Shown piece after piece: positions 36,636 through 46,939 of a DNA stretch of 64,000 nt. The notes beneath the pieces were generated by a model, which searched no databases, had not been told where the DNA came from, and was given only the letters and a program-made list of their open reading frames with translations. The DNA lies in contig JAMXBB010000008.1 of assembly GCA_024138015.1 (NCBI GenBank), forward strand, positions 4,167,405-4,231,404, given 5' to 3'. Every line of letters starts with the position of its first letter. Positions within the stretch are counted from its first letter, which is position 1. A program made the position numbers and the translations under genes. Origin of the DNA: Lumnitzera littorea (Eukaryota > Streptophyta > Magnoliopsida > Myrtales > Combretaceae).

Positions 36636-37748
36636 AAAGTTTCTTTAAAAGTTAAACCAAGTACTTCCTCTACATTTGAAGGGCCGAGTAGCCCCAAAGG
36701 CCAAGCAAATGCCAAGCTACTTGAAAGCAAGCATTAAAGTAATAGCAAGTGCTCCAAAATCGAACTGTTGACTACTAGACTGAGCTACAATTTAGAGCAA
36801 TCTAAGCTAACATGCTAACTTGAATACATGTTGAGTTGAGCTGTCCACAATGTGCTAAGCAACAACAAGTCCGAGCTCCAAACACCTTTAGTCCCTTGTC
36901 GACTCGAAGTGCTCTCTACTTCAGCTAGGGCCCAAGCAAGAGTAGCAACTGGATTATGCATGCTCTACCTTTAGTCACTTAGCATGTCCACGATAAGCTA
37001 TAGTAGTGCTCGAACATACCAAGTTTTCCAAGTAGCTTGATAACAAGCCCATTGGCGAACAGCAAGCTCCAGCAATAAGTCCATTACTGAACACAACAAC
37101 TTAAGCTATTGCCAACTTGCGACAAGTTTGAATCAAGCTCCAAGATAGGCTAAGTCGAGTTGTTGACGATTTGTTGCGTAGCAGGTCCGAGCTTACAACA
37201 CTTCCTCTAGCACCAATCAAGCTAATCCGAGCAAACTCAATCCAAAGTTAACCCAGGAGGACTAAGCCAAAAAAGACTAGTAGGCTAATCTGATGAAGAG
37301 GACCAAGCATTAAACATCCCATATCTTATCTGACAGTAACTTGGACGAGCAATTGCCTGCAAAGGGCAATATAAGAATAACCTCTTAATTACTCTAACAT
37401 GTAGTGACTACTTAAACCAAACAAGGCTAAGCATCAATAACAGGGGTTGAGGACATCAACAACTCAAATAACTCCTTACACAAATGAATGCTTCAATCAA
37501 AACAATTTACTTAGAATCAATACAATTTACTCTTAACACCTGGCTAAAATAGAAGTGACGAAGAGTTGTTGACTTACATGATAAGAACTACCTAAGCAAC
37601 TTAACTACATCCCGATACCCTTCTAACAATGGGGAATATGAGTACAATCTATACATTCGAGCTAAGTTCCCCTCCTCTTCCTTACTTGCATTGTAATAAA
37701 TCCTTTTTATTACGTCCCTTAATATTTTCATAAGTATGAGCTATTCGC
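36636..37748. other. GC-richer non-coding region before tandem array
   Basis: Base composition shifts sharply at 36,640 to about equal A, C, G and T, with repeated AAGCTCCAA, CAAGCT and GAGCTCC text. No frame is supported. Position upstream of a tandem array, polypurine tract and LTR fits the 3' non-coding part of a gypsy element. Confidence 0.5.
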
Positions 37749-38450
37749 CTCTTCAGGCATCGTCAGTTAGAACTCCACCTTACCAACTCGACCATGTCGG
37801 GTAACTTCGCCAATAGGATACTAGTTCGTACATTCGAGGAACTCCCTTTTCGCCTCTTTAGGCATCGTTAGTTAGAACCCCACCAACTCGACCACACTAG
37901 GTAACCTCATCGATAGGACACTAGTCCATACATCCAAGGAACTTGCCTCTTTAGGCATCGTTAGTTAGAACCCCACCAACTTGACTACACCGAGTAACCT
38001 CATCGATATGACACTAGTCCATACATTCGAGGAACTCTCCTCTCGCATCTTTAGGCATCATCAAATGGAACCTTACCAACTCAACCATAGTAGGTAACCT
38101 TGTCAATAGGATACTAATCTATACATCTGAGGAACTCCCTTCTCGCCTTTTCAGGCATTGTTAGTAGAAACCCTACCAACTCGACTAAATCAAGTAACCT
38201 TGTTGATAGGACATTAGTCCATACATTCAAGGAACTCTCCTCTCACCCCTCTTCAGGCATTGTTAGTTAGAACCCCACCAACTCGACTACATCAGGTAAT
38301 CTCATCGATAGGACACTAGTCCATACATCTAAGGAACTCTCTTTTCGCCTCTTAAGGCATCGTCAGTTAAAATGCTACAAACTCAACCATATTAGGTAAC
38401 CTCGTCAATTGGACATTAGTCCATACATCTAAGGAACTCCTCACCTCGAC
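37749..38450. repeat. Seven-unit tandem array, 92-103 bp period
   Basis: Units start near 37,749, 37,852, 37,944, 38,044, 38,144, 38,244 and 38,346. Each contains CCTCTTTAGGCATCGTTAG, ACCAACTCGACCA, GGTAACCTCATCGATAGGA, CACTAGTCCATACAT and GAGGAACTC with point changes. Such arrays between pol and the 3' LTR are known from the Tat/Ogre group of Ty3-gypsy elements. Here the array ends 170 bp before a polypurine tract and LTR, as expected for that arrangement. Confidence 0.92.
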
Positions 38451-38570
38451 CTCTTTAGGACTTACCTCAACCTTAGCCTTCTTAGGCCCTACCTCGACCT
38501 CCTTGGGGCCTACCTTTACCTCAGCCTCTTTAAGCCTTGCTTCGGTTTGAAGCATTCGGAGTTTATTCAT
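38451..38570 (-). repeat. Short Val-Glu-Pro-Lys coding-like repeat
   Basis: The minus strand encodes repeats of the form GPKEVEV / SPKEVEV within a 67-residue frame (38,367-38,570). The underlying DNA is a 30-bp-scale repeat of CCTACCTCGACCTCCTT type. It may be a decayed low-complexity protein region or simply tandem DNA; I recognise no gene. Confidence 0.4.
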
Positions 38571-38603
38571 GCACTTACTCTTCTTGCCAAACTCTTCAAT
38601 AAT

Positions 38604-38621
38604 GAGAGTTGGGGGGATAAG
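38604..38621 (+). other. Polypurine tract
   Basis: The sequence GAGAGTTGGGGGGATAAG lies directly before the TG that opens the following LTR. This is the normal position of the plus-strand primer of an LTR retroelement. Confidence 0.7.
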
Positions 38622-38945
38622 TGTTGATAGGCTTTTTTGGATATAGGCCTCCCATGCTCAAACCGATAGGCTTACGATGAAAGTCCAACTCTAATAACCC
38701 AGTTTAGTTTTAACTTAACCTCATCCACTATAAATAGTGGATAAAGCCTTCAGGTGTGGGGCTCGCTCTCTCTCTTAATTCTCTTATGCTCCCTAGAGCC
38801 TCCATACTGACTTAAGTATTGAAGTGGTTGTATCGAAATATCATCCGACACTACCCTTACAATCACTTTTTTTTTTTTTTCTGTCTTATAGGTCTTACAT
38901 AACAGAACAAATTATCTCAATCTCTACTAGTAAAATTCAGAAACA
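38622..38945 (+). mobile_element. Gypsy-type LTR, 324 bp
   Basis: Begins TGTTGATAGGC after a polypurine tract and ends near GAAACA. It has a TATA box in CACTATAAATAGTGG (about 38,729-38,743). Its last 190 bp match 24,515-24,703. It is followed by ACTTTTCCGATTGTTGGAAG, similar to the PBS-like text after the 24.7 kb copy. The two LTR pieces are in the same orientation 14 kb apart and could be the two ends of one older element filled with the copia and R1 D insertions. Confidence 0.65.
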
Positions 38946-39904
38946 ACTTTTCCGATTGTTGGAAGATTATTGTCGTATTTGACAATTTAGTTATTATATA
39001 ATATAAGTTTTCCCTTTAAGAAAAAAGATACTAAATTTTGTTCTTAATGACATTTTTCACAATTTCACAAGTTGAACAAGTTCACAAGTTTGCATTTATA
39101 TATTGATTTACTCAATGTCGCTCTCTCCAATAAAACCTAGCCTAACCCCTTTTTTCCTTGTAATTTATTTATTTCCTTTTAATTTATAAAGAAAAGAAGA
39201 ATAATAATTTACTTATATCGTTTCAATTTATTACCTTTATTTGTCATTTTTTATCAAGTCATGAAATGAGTCATTCAAAATAATAAAAGAGACTTATTTC
39301 CTTCAGAAACCATGTCTATATGTTCTGATTCATAGAATTATGCAAGATGAAAAGAGATGGGGAGTAAGCTTGAAAACAAAGATAGAGAGTGCAGTTGATA
39401 AAATGATAAAGAATTTAAAATTTTCTTATTGTATGATTTGCCGCACCACACCGCACATACTTTGGATTTCATATACAAAACATAATATTCTTATTATAAA
39501 GTCAATTGATCTATTTACCCATACTAGTAAATAAAGGATAACAACATTTCTATCTTTTAGAAACGGTATTTTATTTTTATTTTTATTTTTATTTTTTATA
39601 ATAACATGGGTTATGTATGATATTTACGTGATTTTACTCCTACCTATTCATTCCTAAATCATCAAAGTCAATCAATTTCGCTAAGCCGATATTCGTACGA
39701 TGAATCTACAATACATATAACTAATCAAAAGAACAAAATAGGCAAGGAACCATCAAAAGAGCAACTTGAATGTTCTTAAAAGGAAAGGGAGAAAAATAAA
39801 AAAAAAAATCGTTAGCATTAAGTTCAAGCATATGACATCTAAAAAGGGAAAAAAAAAATCAACTAATGCATGGTAAATTTGCTGTCATATATACGAGGCT
39901 TCTT
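38946..39904. other. Spacer and downstream flank of the KIB1-4 gene
   Basis: No supported gene. The 64-residue frame at 39,340-39,534 is not recognisable. The 3' untranslated region of the minus-strand KIB1-4 gene would fall in the right part. Confidence 0.5.
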
Positions 39905-40936
39905 CTAGAGAGAGGGTAGAATCCAAACGGACGGTGGCATGCGGGAATAATCATAATTGAAAGGGGATTGGAAACTCCGAGTTTCAAGGTTGAAGATGCC
40001 TACATCACGAGGGCCAAACGGATCATACAATGTTGTATGGATGCCTTCATCATCTGTATAGTAGATACAATTTGGCCGGTATTCAAATCTTTTTGTCATG
40101 TTGATTGCTAGAGAGTGATTTACGCCCAAAAACAAAGCATCTCCGTCTAGTGTCTTGATTTCGGTCCAATTCCAATTACCTTGAGTTGTCTTTTACAATT
40201 TAAATGTATCGAAACGAGATGTAACCATCTGATGTATGTTTTCATCATCCTCAGAGCGTAAGATTCTTAAAGCACAAATCAACTCACCTTTTGATGATTC
40301 GATTAAATAACACAAGCGAGTCCTACCAAATCGAATTTCAGCTGTTTCATCAAATCGCGGTATCAATTCTGGAATGATCATATCTATTTTATATGACCTT
40401 ACGAGTTCATCTCTGTGCACACTAATTCTCCCTACACCCATCCACAAATCTATAGCATAAAAAGCTCCCCTATAATAAATCACATCAAAATACGTACATA
40501 GCCATGGGTTATCTTCAAGAGCTGTCCAATCGTCATCACCTGCTCTGAATATTGCCAACTTGTAACCGTATATTACTATAATCTCATAGTCATTCGGGTA
40601 TAAGTAAGGATCGCGTGATGAAATAGCTTTCTGGACGAAATATGTAAAATAATGATCTTCTTCATCCATAGGCATATCAAATATCACTGGCGGAAGTTTA
40701 ATTATTGCATTACTAGTGAAGGGTTTCGATATGATGAAATTAGTCTTGCTGGCAAAGAATAAACAACCATGACATGAACCACAGCATCTCCCCTTAAAAC
40801 CTACACTTACTTGATACTCCGAAATTGTGTTGTCAATAACATTGTATAAACCACGCTTTTCCTCACATCCATCTTTCCCTGGAATCAATAGCAGAGGAAG
40901 TTGTTGACGCGCTTCCCTCTCGGGACTTTGTTCCAT
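39905..40936 (-). pseudogene. KIB1-4 (DUF295) beta-propeller protein, one in-frame stop
   Basis: Reads 247 residues from ATG at 40,936 to a TAA at 40,193-40,195, then continues in the same frame for 95 residues to TAG at 39,905. KIB1-4 landmarks occur in order: RCCGSCHGCLFF (about residue 50), FDVIYYRGAFYAIDLW (about 150), ELICALRI (about 222). Beyond the stop are DALFLGVNHSLAIN, PNCIYYTDDE and DVGIFNLETRSFQSPF, all conserved in the family. Many family members have an N-terminal F-box acting in SCF ubiquitin ligases. None is visible here, and the protein starts just before the KIB1-4 domain. Only one lesion in 342 codons suggests recent decay, a readthrough, or a sequencing error. It is the only host gene here with near-intact coding sequence. 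Confidence 0.88.
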
Positions 40937-41028
40937 GACTTGCTTACAACACTGAAGTGATAGTGAGAGAGGAAAGATAATTGCAAACCACTATAGAAGT
41001 CAACTTATGTATAGAATACACACACTCG

Positions 41029-41040
41029 ATATATATATAT
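41029..41040 (-). promoter_or_regulatory. TATA box of the KIB1-4 gene (candidate)
   Basis: An ATATATATATAT run on the minus strand lies about 95-105 bp upstream of the ATG at 40,936, a plausible distance for a plant TATA box with a short 5' untranslated leader. In such AT-rich DNA the motif alone is weak evidence. Confidence 0.4.
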
Positions 41041-42443
41041 GGAGCAAATTTAGATTTCTAAATCTTTTTTAAAGTCATTCGTGAAGATACATTTCATATA
41101 TAGTAAATAGTTGATATTATAAGAAAAAAATAATATAATAATAAAATTATAAGCTACTTAAAAAATCTTAATTATTAATTTATAAATTTATAAGAATTAA
41201 AAAGTACAAGTATATTTGAAAGATATATATCCATTAGTATCTATCAAGGAGGGCAATATTACAAAATATATATTCAGTCATTCAATACTTACCGAATAGA
41301 ATGAAATATATTTTTACGTTTTTACCATTTATAATTTTTGAGGTTACATCAATAATATCACTCAATGAGCTTTATTGAGTTTTCTTATTCATGTTTCCTC
41401 ATTAGTTGTTTATTAAGCCAACATCTATCTTATTACTTAATTTTTTATCTTTACTTGTTTAATATATCTTCAACTTGGATTGATATTTTCCAAATCTACT
41501 TCGAATACTACACTTTATTTTAATATATCCAACAGATATGCTTTTTTATTTTACTTTTCGGCCTGCGTGTTTGGCTATGTGGATATTTGTTGCTTAAAAC
41601 AGCATATGCGATCTTTTTTTTTTTCATTTTTTAAATAAAGTTTCGACAATAATTTCTATTTTCTCAAAGTCTCGTGCAGTTCCCACTGTGTTAATCTCAT
41701 TAAAAATAAAATACCGAAGGCTGGAAATTGAGAAGCCTTCTTTGTAAAATCTACTAACTTAAAAAGGGAAAGTAATAAGATAGATATATCAAACAAGCGA
41801 GGAAAAAAAAAAGGCAAAGTAATAAGATAGATATTGGTTTAATAAATGACAAATAAGAAAACGTGGCTAATGAAACTCAATAATTCTCACTTTAGTTTTA
41901 ATTTTTATATTTATTTTCTTTTGTTCTTCTTATCGACATTATTAATCTGAAAAATCAAGTAATATGTGTAGTTGTTAACTAGAAAACTATTTTCTAGTTA
42001 ACACTGGACATATTTATATGTGTGTTATTGTCATTTTAGAAGTAATATTTATAAAAAAATTTGAAAAGAACATAAAGTATTTATAATACTTTCTTAATAA
42101 ATCAACTTTCGTTTCAAATATAAGTTTAATAATATAAGAACATATAACAATTATTAGTATCTATATGCAGAATAGATATCCTTAATATGACCGAACAAGT
42201 TGCAAAGAATTTAAACCTAAATCAACGTTTTTAATTATGGATTCTAGATTATTTTGAATTATTTGAGAAACATAAACAACTATTTCTTTATTATAAAAGT
42301 TGCCACTTTAAATGTTTCCAAATTATCTAGTTTGAATTTAGACAATGATCTTAAGATTTTAATTATTAAATATAACATTGAGTTATCTATATTAAGTAAA
42401 ACTTAGAATTTTAGACTCCACACTCGTTGAAACACTTGTTAGA
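41041..42443. other. AT-rich spacer, no gene seen
   Basis: Upstream flank of the KIB1-4 gene. No frame, repeat or F-box-like sequence was recognised on the minus strand in the 500 bp above the ATG. Confidence 0.6.
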
Positions 42444-43000
42444 TAGGGGTGTGCTCGATCCGATTTCGTTCTTTGAAGTCAAAACAAATATAATATTATA
42501 GTTTGGTTCTTTTTTTAATTCGAATCTAAATTTATGATTCGGTTCATAATTTTTTAAATATGAAAAAATAGTTCGGTTTGTGGTTCAAACCAAAATCTTA
42601 AAATGTTTTGAAAAAATAATTGAGGATAAATGAAAAATGAAAATTTAAAGCCTAGTGTTTGTATTTTGGAGTGCAAGGCAACATAAATATGCAATTAAGA
42701 GTTTCCAAAGTTAGGAATTAAAGTGGTGACTAATAAGAAGGTTTTAAATGGAGCAAAAAATGCATTAAGTTTGTGAAAATACAAGTTTTAAGCCTCATAT
42801 AAGAATATATATTTTTTTCTACTTTATCCTTCACCATTTGGTTTGGTTCATAACTTTCTAAACCTTTAAAAAATGGTTTGGTTCATTTTGAGATTTTTTT
42901 TTTTTTCAATTTAAATAAAGGTTTGAATGTAATTATGATTTGATTTGGTTCAATCTAATTTGATTCATAATTCGATCAGTTATTTCGCCCAATCACATTG
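42444..43000. mobile_element. hAT-like non-autonomous element (candidate)
   Basis: Begins TAGGGGTGTGCTCGATCCGA, close to the TAGGGGTGT terminus of many plant hAT-type small elements. Its interior is rich in GGTTTGGTTC, GATTCGGTTCA and GTTCGGTTTG motifs on both halves, the usual subterminal pattern. The right end near 42,990 (GCCCAATCAC) is only a weak inverted match and no 8-bp target duplication was found. Confidence 0.45.
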
Positions 43001-43403
43001 TTAAATCGAGCTTTTTTTCATTTATTTAAATCTTGACATTGTTATGAGTGGATAGTTTTTCATTACTTTTTAAAGGTACAAGTATGAATTTGTTTTCAAA
43101 TACATGCACAAATTGCGAGAAGGAAAAGAAAAATTATCAACAAAAATATGCTATCCATGTTGAAAACGGATGGTTAAAGCAATGAGTTTTTATGCTCGCA
43201 AAAAGGCTACCGAGACGAGTCTTTTTTTTTTTTCTTTTTCGTCCCCACATTTCAAATACATGCTCTCAAGAAGGTTATAGAGTTAGCCAGAAGATTAGCG
43301 TAAGAAGGAAAAACTGGACTGAATTAACAGAAACACGCAGTAGAAGAACAAGTTGAAAATTAGAAGCGTCCAATACATGTCTATCGATATTTTCTTAAAA
43401 AAT

Positions 43404-43645
43404 GATATAAATACAATTTATATAAAAAACATTACTAAAATATTAATGCTATCATTTGTATATATCACATCTTTAAAATATAACATAATATTAATATACC
43501 AAAAGTAATGTCAATATATGTGTAAATACTAAAGTAGTATCTCAAAAATATGACATAGGTCTAAACATACTTTTAAGAACGCCGAATCTTTAAAATACAA
43601 CATATAAGGTATTTTAGTAATATTTTTTATATAATTTATAATTTT
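43404..43645. mobile_element. Inverted-repeat (MITE-like) element
   Basis: The left arm at 43,412-43,442 (AATTTATATAAAAAACATTA, then CTAAAATAT) is the reverse complement of the right arm at 43,610-43,640 (ATTTTAGTAATATTTTTTAT, then ATAATTTA) with few mismatches. The inner flanks are also related (ATCTTTAAAATAYAACAT on each side). The element is about 240 bp and non-coding. Confidence 0.6.
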
Positions 43646-44124
43646 ATAATTTTTTTAATTTTGGCAATAAACATGCAATTTTCTGGGAATAGAATAGTGT
43701 GTGGAATAAAAGGAAGCTCCCAGCTGAAGTCAATTTTCTTAATGTATGTATATATTGGCACAATCATTTTATATGTCGATGCAATGTTTTCTTTACAAAA
43801 AAGAAATTATGAACTCCAAATCCATATTAGCAAAAGTGTAAAGAAAACGCTACACCAAATATCTTTCGTATTACCAATGGAAGCCGATTTGTGGTGCATT
43901 TCAAAGGGATTAAAATTAGTAGCCAATTTTATTTCTTCAACACTTATTGTTGTTAGCGCCTGTTCTGAAGCATTTTGAATTATCCAAGATACTAATCTTG
44001 TTCAATGTTTAATGTTTGATGTTTTAACTTTATTATTTAGACTGTCCAGTGCGGTTATTGTCATCTTATAATCTTATCATTTTTATTTAGTACTTGTGCA
44101 ATGTACACTACATGGTAGCCAACA
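43646..44124. other. Spacer with an unsupported 105-residue frame
   Basis: A plus-strand frame at 43,661-43,978 begins MAINMQFSGNRIVCGIKG and has a hydrophobic tail, but shows no motif I can name. No promoter features distinguish it from background. It is kept here as unclassified rather than called a gene. Confidence 0.3.
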
Positions 44125-44405
44125 TATATGTACTATTTATTCTTTTACTAGGTTTGAATTTTTTATTGAATTCCATTTTAATCTCATGACGTGACCAAAA
44201 ACTATATAGAGTTTTAACATAAGACCAAAAGCATGTCCAAAATCCTAAGTAATCATTGGGTCAATAACCAATGAATATGTATTATTTATTTTTTCATTGG
44301 ATTCTATTTTACTCTCATGATCTAACAAGAAACTTTATAGGATTTTAATGTAAGACCTAAAACTTGTCCAAAAACCTAAGTAACCATTAGGTCAGATTAA
44401 TCATG
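44125..44405. repeat. Two-unit tandem duplication, about 148 bp
   Basis: Unit 1 (from 44,125) and unit 2 (from 44,273) both read ATATGTAYTATTTATT, ATTGRATTCYATTTTA, TCTCATGAY, TTTTAAYRTAAGACC, TGTCCAAAA, CCTAAGTAAYCATTRGGTC. Non-coding. Confidence 0.85.
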
Positions 44406-45274
44406 ATTAGATACCCTACCTATTATAGGGTTATTGTGCAATGCGTGTAAAGTTGATTTTAGAAAAGTCTTGACCCAATGGTATGTGAAAGATGATATCA
44501 AAGAGAGGCATGAGAGAAGGAACGAACAAAAAAAACAAAACTTGATATCTCATAATGTGCACATATGGCAATGGACTAGATATAATGATTTGATGTGTTC
44601 ATGATCCATTCTTAATAATTATGATGTTTGATCTTCTGTCATTCTAGTAAAGTAAGGGCATTTTTGTGAAGCTTTTCAATACTTAGAATGTTTCAAATGA
44701 GACGAAGAAAACTCTTATATATAGATTTTGACCCTTGATCTCGACTATTGGATAAAACTAAGATGGATAGACCAGATGAATCATTGACGAGAGTTGTTGG
44801 ATCAATTCTTAGTAATTGATGGTATAGATGGCCAAATTTAATATTGGGCTTAAAGCCCAATGATTAAATGGATTTGACTCCTCAAGCTAAGGTAATAGGG
44901 TTCAAGAAGCCAAAAGTGAACAATGATATTATAAAGGACAAGAACACTTTATAAACTAGGAAGTGCAAGAACTCTTGACAATTGGCATATGCCCTTATAG
45001 TATCTATCTCAATTATCTTTTCATTTCATGTGTAAGTGCAGCAATGATTGCTCCTCATTAATGAAAGAGGTTTCTTTCTCCATCACTGATATCTGCCAAT
45101 GAGAATGTGATGAGTGTTTGTATATTTTCATTTTATTGCTATTGTCACTGCAAAGTAAGAGACTTTTCTCCTTAGCACACAAAGTTAATTTCCTAAAACA
45201 ATTTACATTTGAATGGGGGCAACTAAACCCTTGATGGATCAAAAGAAGGTAATAATGAATATAACATATAGTCT
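44406..45274. other. Spacer with LTR-like text, no gene seen
   Basis: The segment at 44,830-44,900 (GGCCAAATTTAATATTGGGC, then CCCAATGATTAAATG) resembles 61,740-61,790 (GGCCAAATTTAATATTGAGC). Both may be fragments of one LTR family. The frame at 45,021-45,242 on the minus strand is not recognisable. Confidence 0.4.
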
Positions 45275-45345
45275 AGACATCGTTGCTAGCTGGTAAGAGA
45301 TTGGTCTCTCAAGCACACGATGGTGAACTTGGTTCATATGTTGCA
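45275..45345 (+). mobile_element. tRNA-like sequence, possible SINE head
   Basis: TTGCTAGCTGGTAAGAGATT resembles a polymerase III A box (TRGYNNAGNNGG-like). CTTGGTTCATATG, 32 bases later, resembles a decayed B box (GGTTCRANNCC). The anticodon-stem-like GGTCTCTCAAGC lies between them. No acceptor stem forms, so it is not a working tRNA gene. A tRNA-derived SINE start is possible but unproven. Confidence 0.25.
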
Positions 45346-45365
45346 AACTAGTATGAGTAAAGGTG

Positions 45366-45440
45366 TGCAAGAGAGTTTTGGCCCATGGGCCAAAGTGGGT
45401 CAGGTCAGGTTAGCCCGTTTAACCCACTTGCACACGTATA
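45366..45440. mobile_element. GGGCTAAA-type element, third copy
   Basis: GGCCCATGGGCCAAAGTGGG, then GTCAGGTCAGGTTAGCCCGT and TTAACCCACTTGCACACG, matches the motif block on both sides of R1 copy A. Confidence 0.45.
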
Positions 45441-45735
45441 GGACTCGTTGACTTCCAAACATATGTTACACTATAATAATCGTGTATTGCTTTCATGCTA
45501 ACTAATTTCTATGTTTTCTTGCCATCAATTAGTTAAGTCAATTCCATTGATAAGCACTTTAACATATTGACATTCAAACCCAAGTAACATTCTAGTAAGC
45601 CGTGATATATAGTCAAATAATGGGAAATACCCTCTTGACTAATGAGAAATAATTATTAATCCTAGGCAATTAGTGCTATTATTGCTGCGTATGCACGATT
45701 GAACACTTCTTCAAAAGGATCTTCTATACATTATC

Positions 45736-46584
45736 TTATAGGAATCAACCCCATAGACTGATCACAAGAAGCCAAGCTAAAGGACTCTAAGAGCTCGCAT
45801 AAAGAATACTAGCTCTGAGCCATAGACAAGATAGGGATTCATATCTCGAGCTAGTCTCCTGCAGACCTGTCTACCAGGTCCTCACATGTGTCAGACATAC
45901 TCTTACCCAACAGCGAAGTCCTAATCTAGAAATCAACCTAGGACTAATCGAGTTGAGCTCCCCAACCGACCATCGGTGCCTAACTTCAAGTCAACTGATA
46001 TCTTTACTAGGCTGATTGGCTCTTGACCTGACCTAAATTAGGTTAACCCCTAACTATAGTGCATTCTAGCTTTCGCCTACGTTGTATCATATTCCTGATG
46101 TCCAGCCACTAAGCAATACGTATCTTCTGATACAATTTTCTAAAACGATTCCCTTTTTTCTGTACTAAATATTCTTTGTCCCTTTTGCCCTTTTTAGTAT
46201 GTATCGTGTATCCTAACTGTAGAATACTATTTTGTCTTTTCATATATGTAAAATAATCCTAATGGATGGGTATATAAACCCTTACTTTCTTATACATAGG
46301 AATCGATCCTTTCAATACAGAAATCACTCATTTTGAGCAACCTTAGTGTTCTCGTTATCATTCAACTCTTATTTATTTCTTTTAGTAAGGAGTAGTGGTA
46401 AGTGACCCTTCAGTTCGGACCGGTATGTCATATTTGGCAGATTGTAGGCTGAGTAAGATCGAGTGGTGCATCATATCCATTTAGTACCTGCCCAGGTTTT
46501 TGCTAGCTTTCCTTTTGTTTCTTTCTAGTTTGTTTTGTTGTAGTGCTTCACCATGTGTTTGACTCCAAAGACGCATCAGCTTCA
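45736..46584 (+). mobile_element. 5' LTR of the gypsy element (849 bp)
   Basis: Begins TTATAGGAATCAACCCC; the 3' copy has TGATAGGAATCAATCCCC, so the expected TG has decayed to TT. It ends TTCA directly before the PBS. A TATA box lies in GGATGGGTATATAAACCC (about 46,265-46,281), so transcription would start near 46,300. It aligns across its whole length with the three pieces of the 3' LTR. Confidence 0.9.
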
Positions 46585-46585
46585 C

Positions 46586-46597
46586 TGGTATAAGAGC
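46586..46597 (+). other. Primer-binding site of the gypsy element
   Basis: TGGTATAAGAGC differs by one base from TGGTATCAGAGC, the complement of the initiator methionine tRNA 3' end used by CRM and many other chromoviruses. It starts two bases after the LTR end. Confidence 0.8.
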
Positions 46598-46939
46598 ACG
46601 GTTCTAAGAAGAAGTGTGTAAAGTTGCAATAAAGTTTTTGTTTGCCTACTACTAATGGCTACTATATTACTTTCATAGCTACGGCACTGTATGTGTATGA
46701 TAGCAAGTATGGTTTCATTGTTACTCTATTTTTCATTGCAAAAACAAAGCAAGTTTGTCCCTATTTTGTTTGAGTGACTATTAGGCATTAAAGCTGTTAG
46801 TAAGTTGTTAATCTGTTCCGAAAGTATTGTACTATGTTATATTCAAGTGTTTAGGGAGTTATTGGTGATTAAAGTAGTGATACCCAACTTGGTCATAATC
46901 ATAATAACAGTAACACCCTAAGGTCCGTTGACGATAAAC

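Noticed and set aside
37749..38450. CRISPR-like array
   Set aside because: Units are 92-103 bp contiguous tandem copies without spacers, in a plant nuclear setting.
43661..43978. 105-residue plus-strand frame
   Set aside because: No recognisable motif or gene structure. Length is possible by chance in this window. Kept only as unclassified spacer.
45021..45242. 73-residue minus-strand frame
   Set aside because: No family resemblance. The surrounding sequence looks like repeat-derived spacer.
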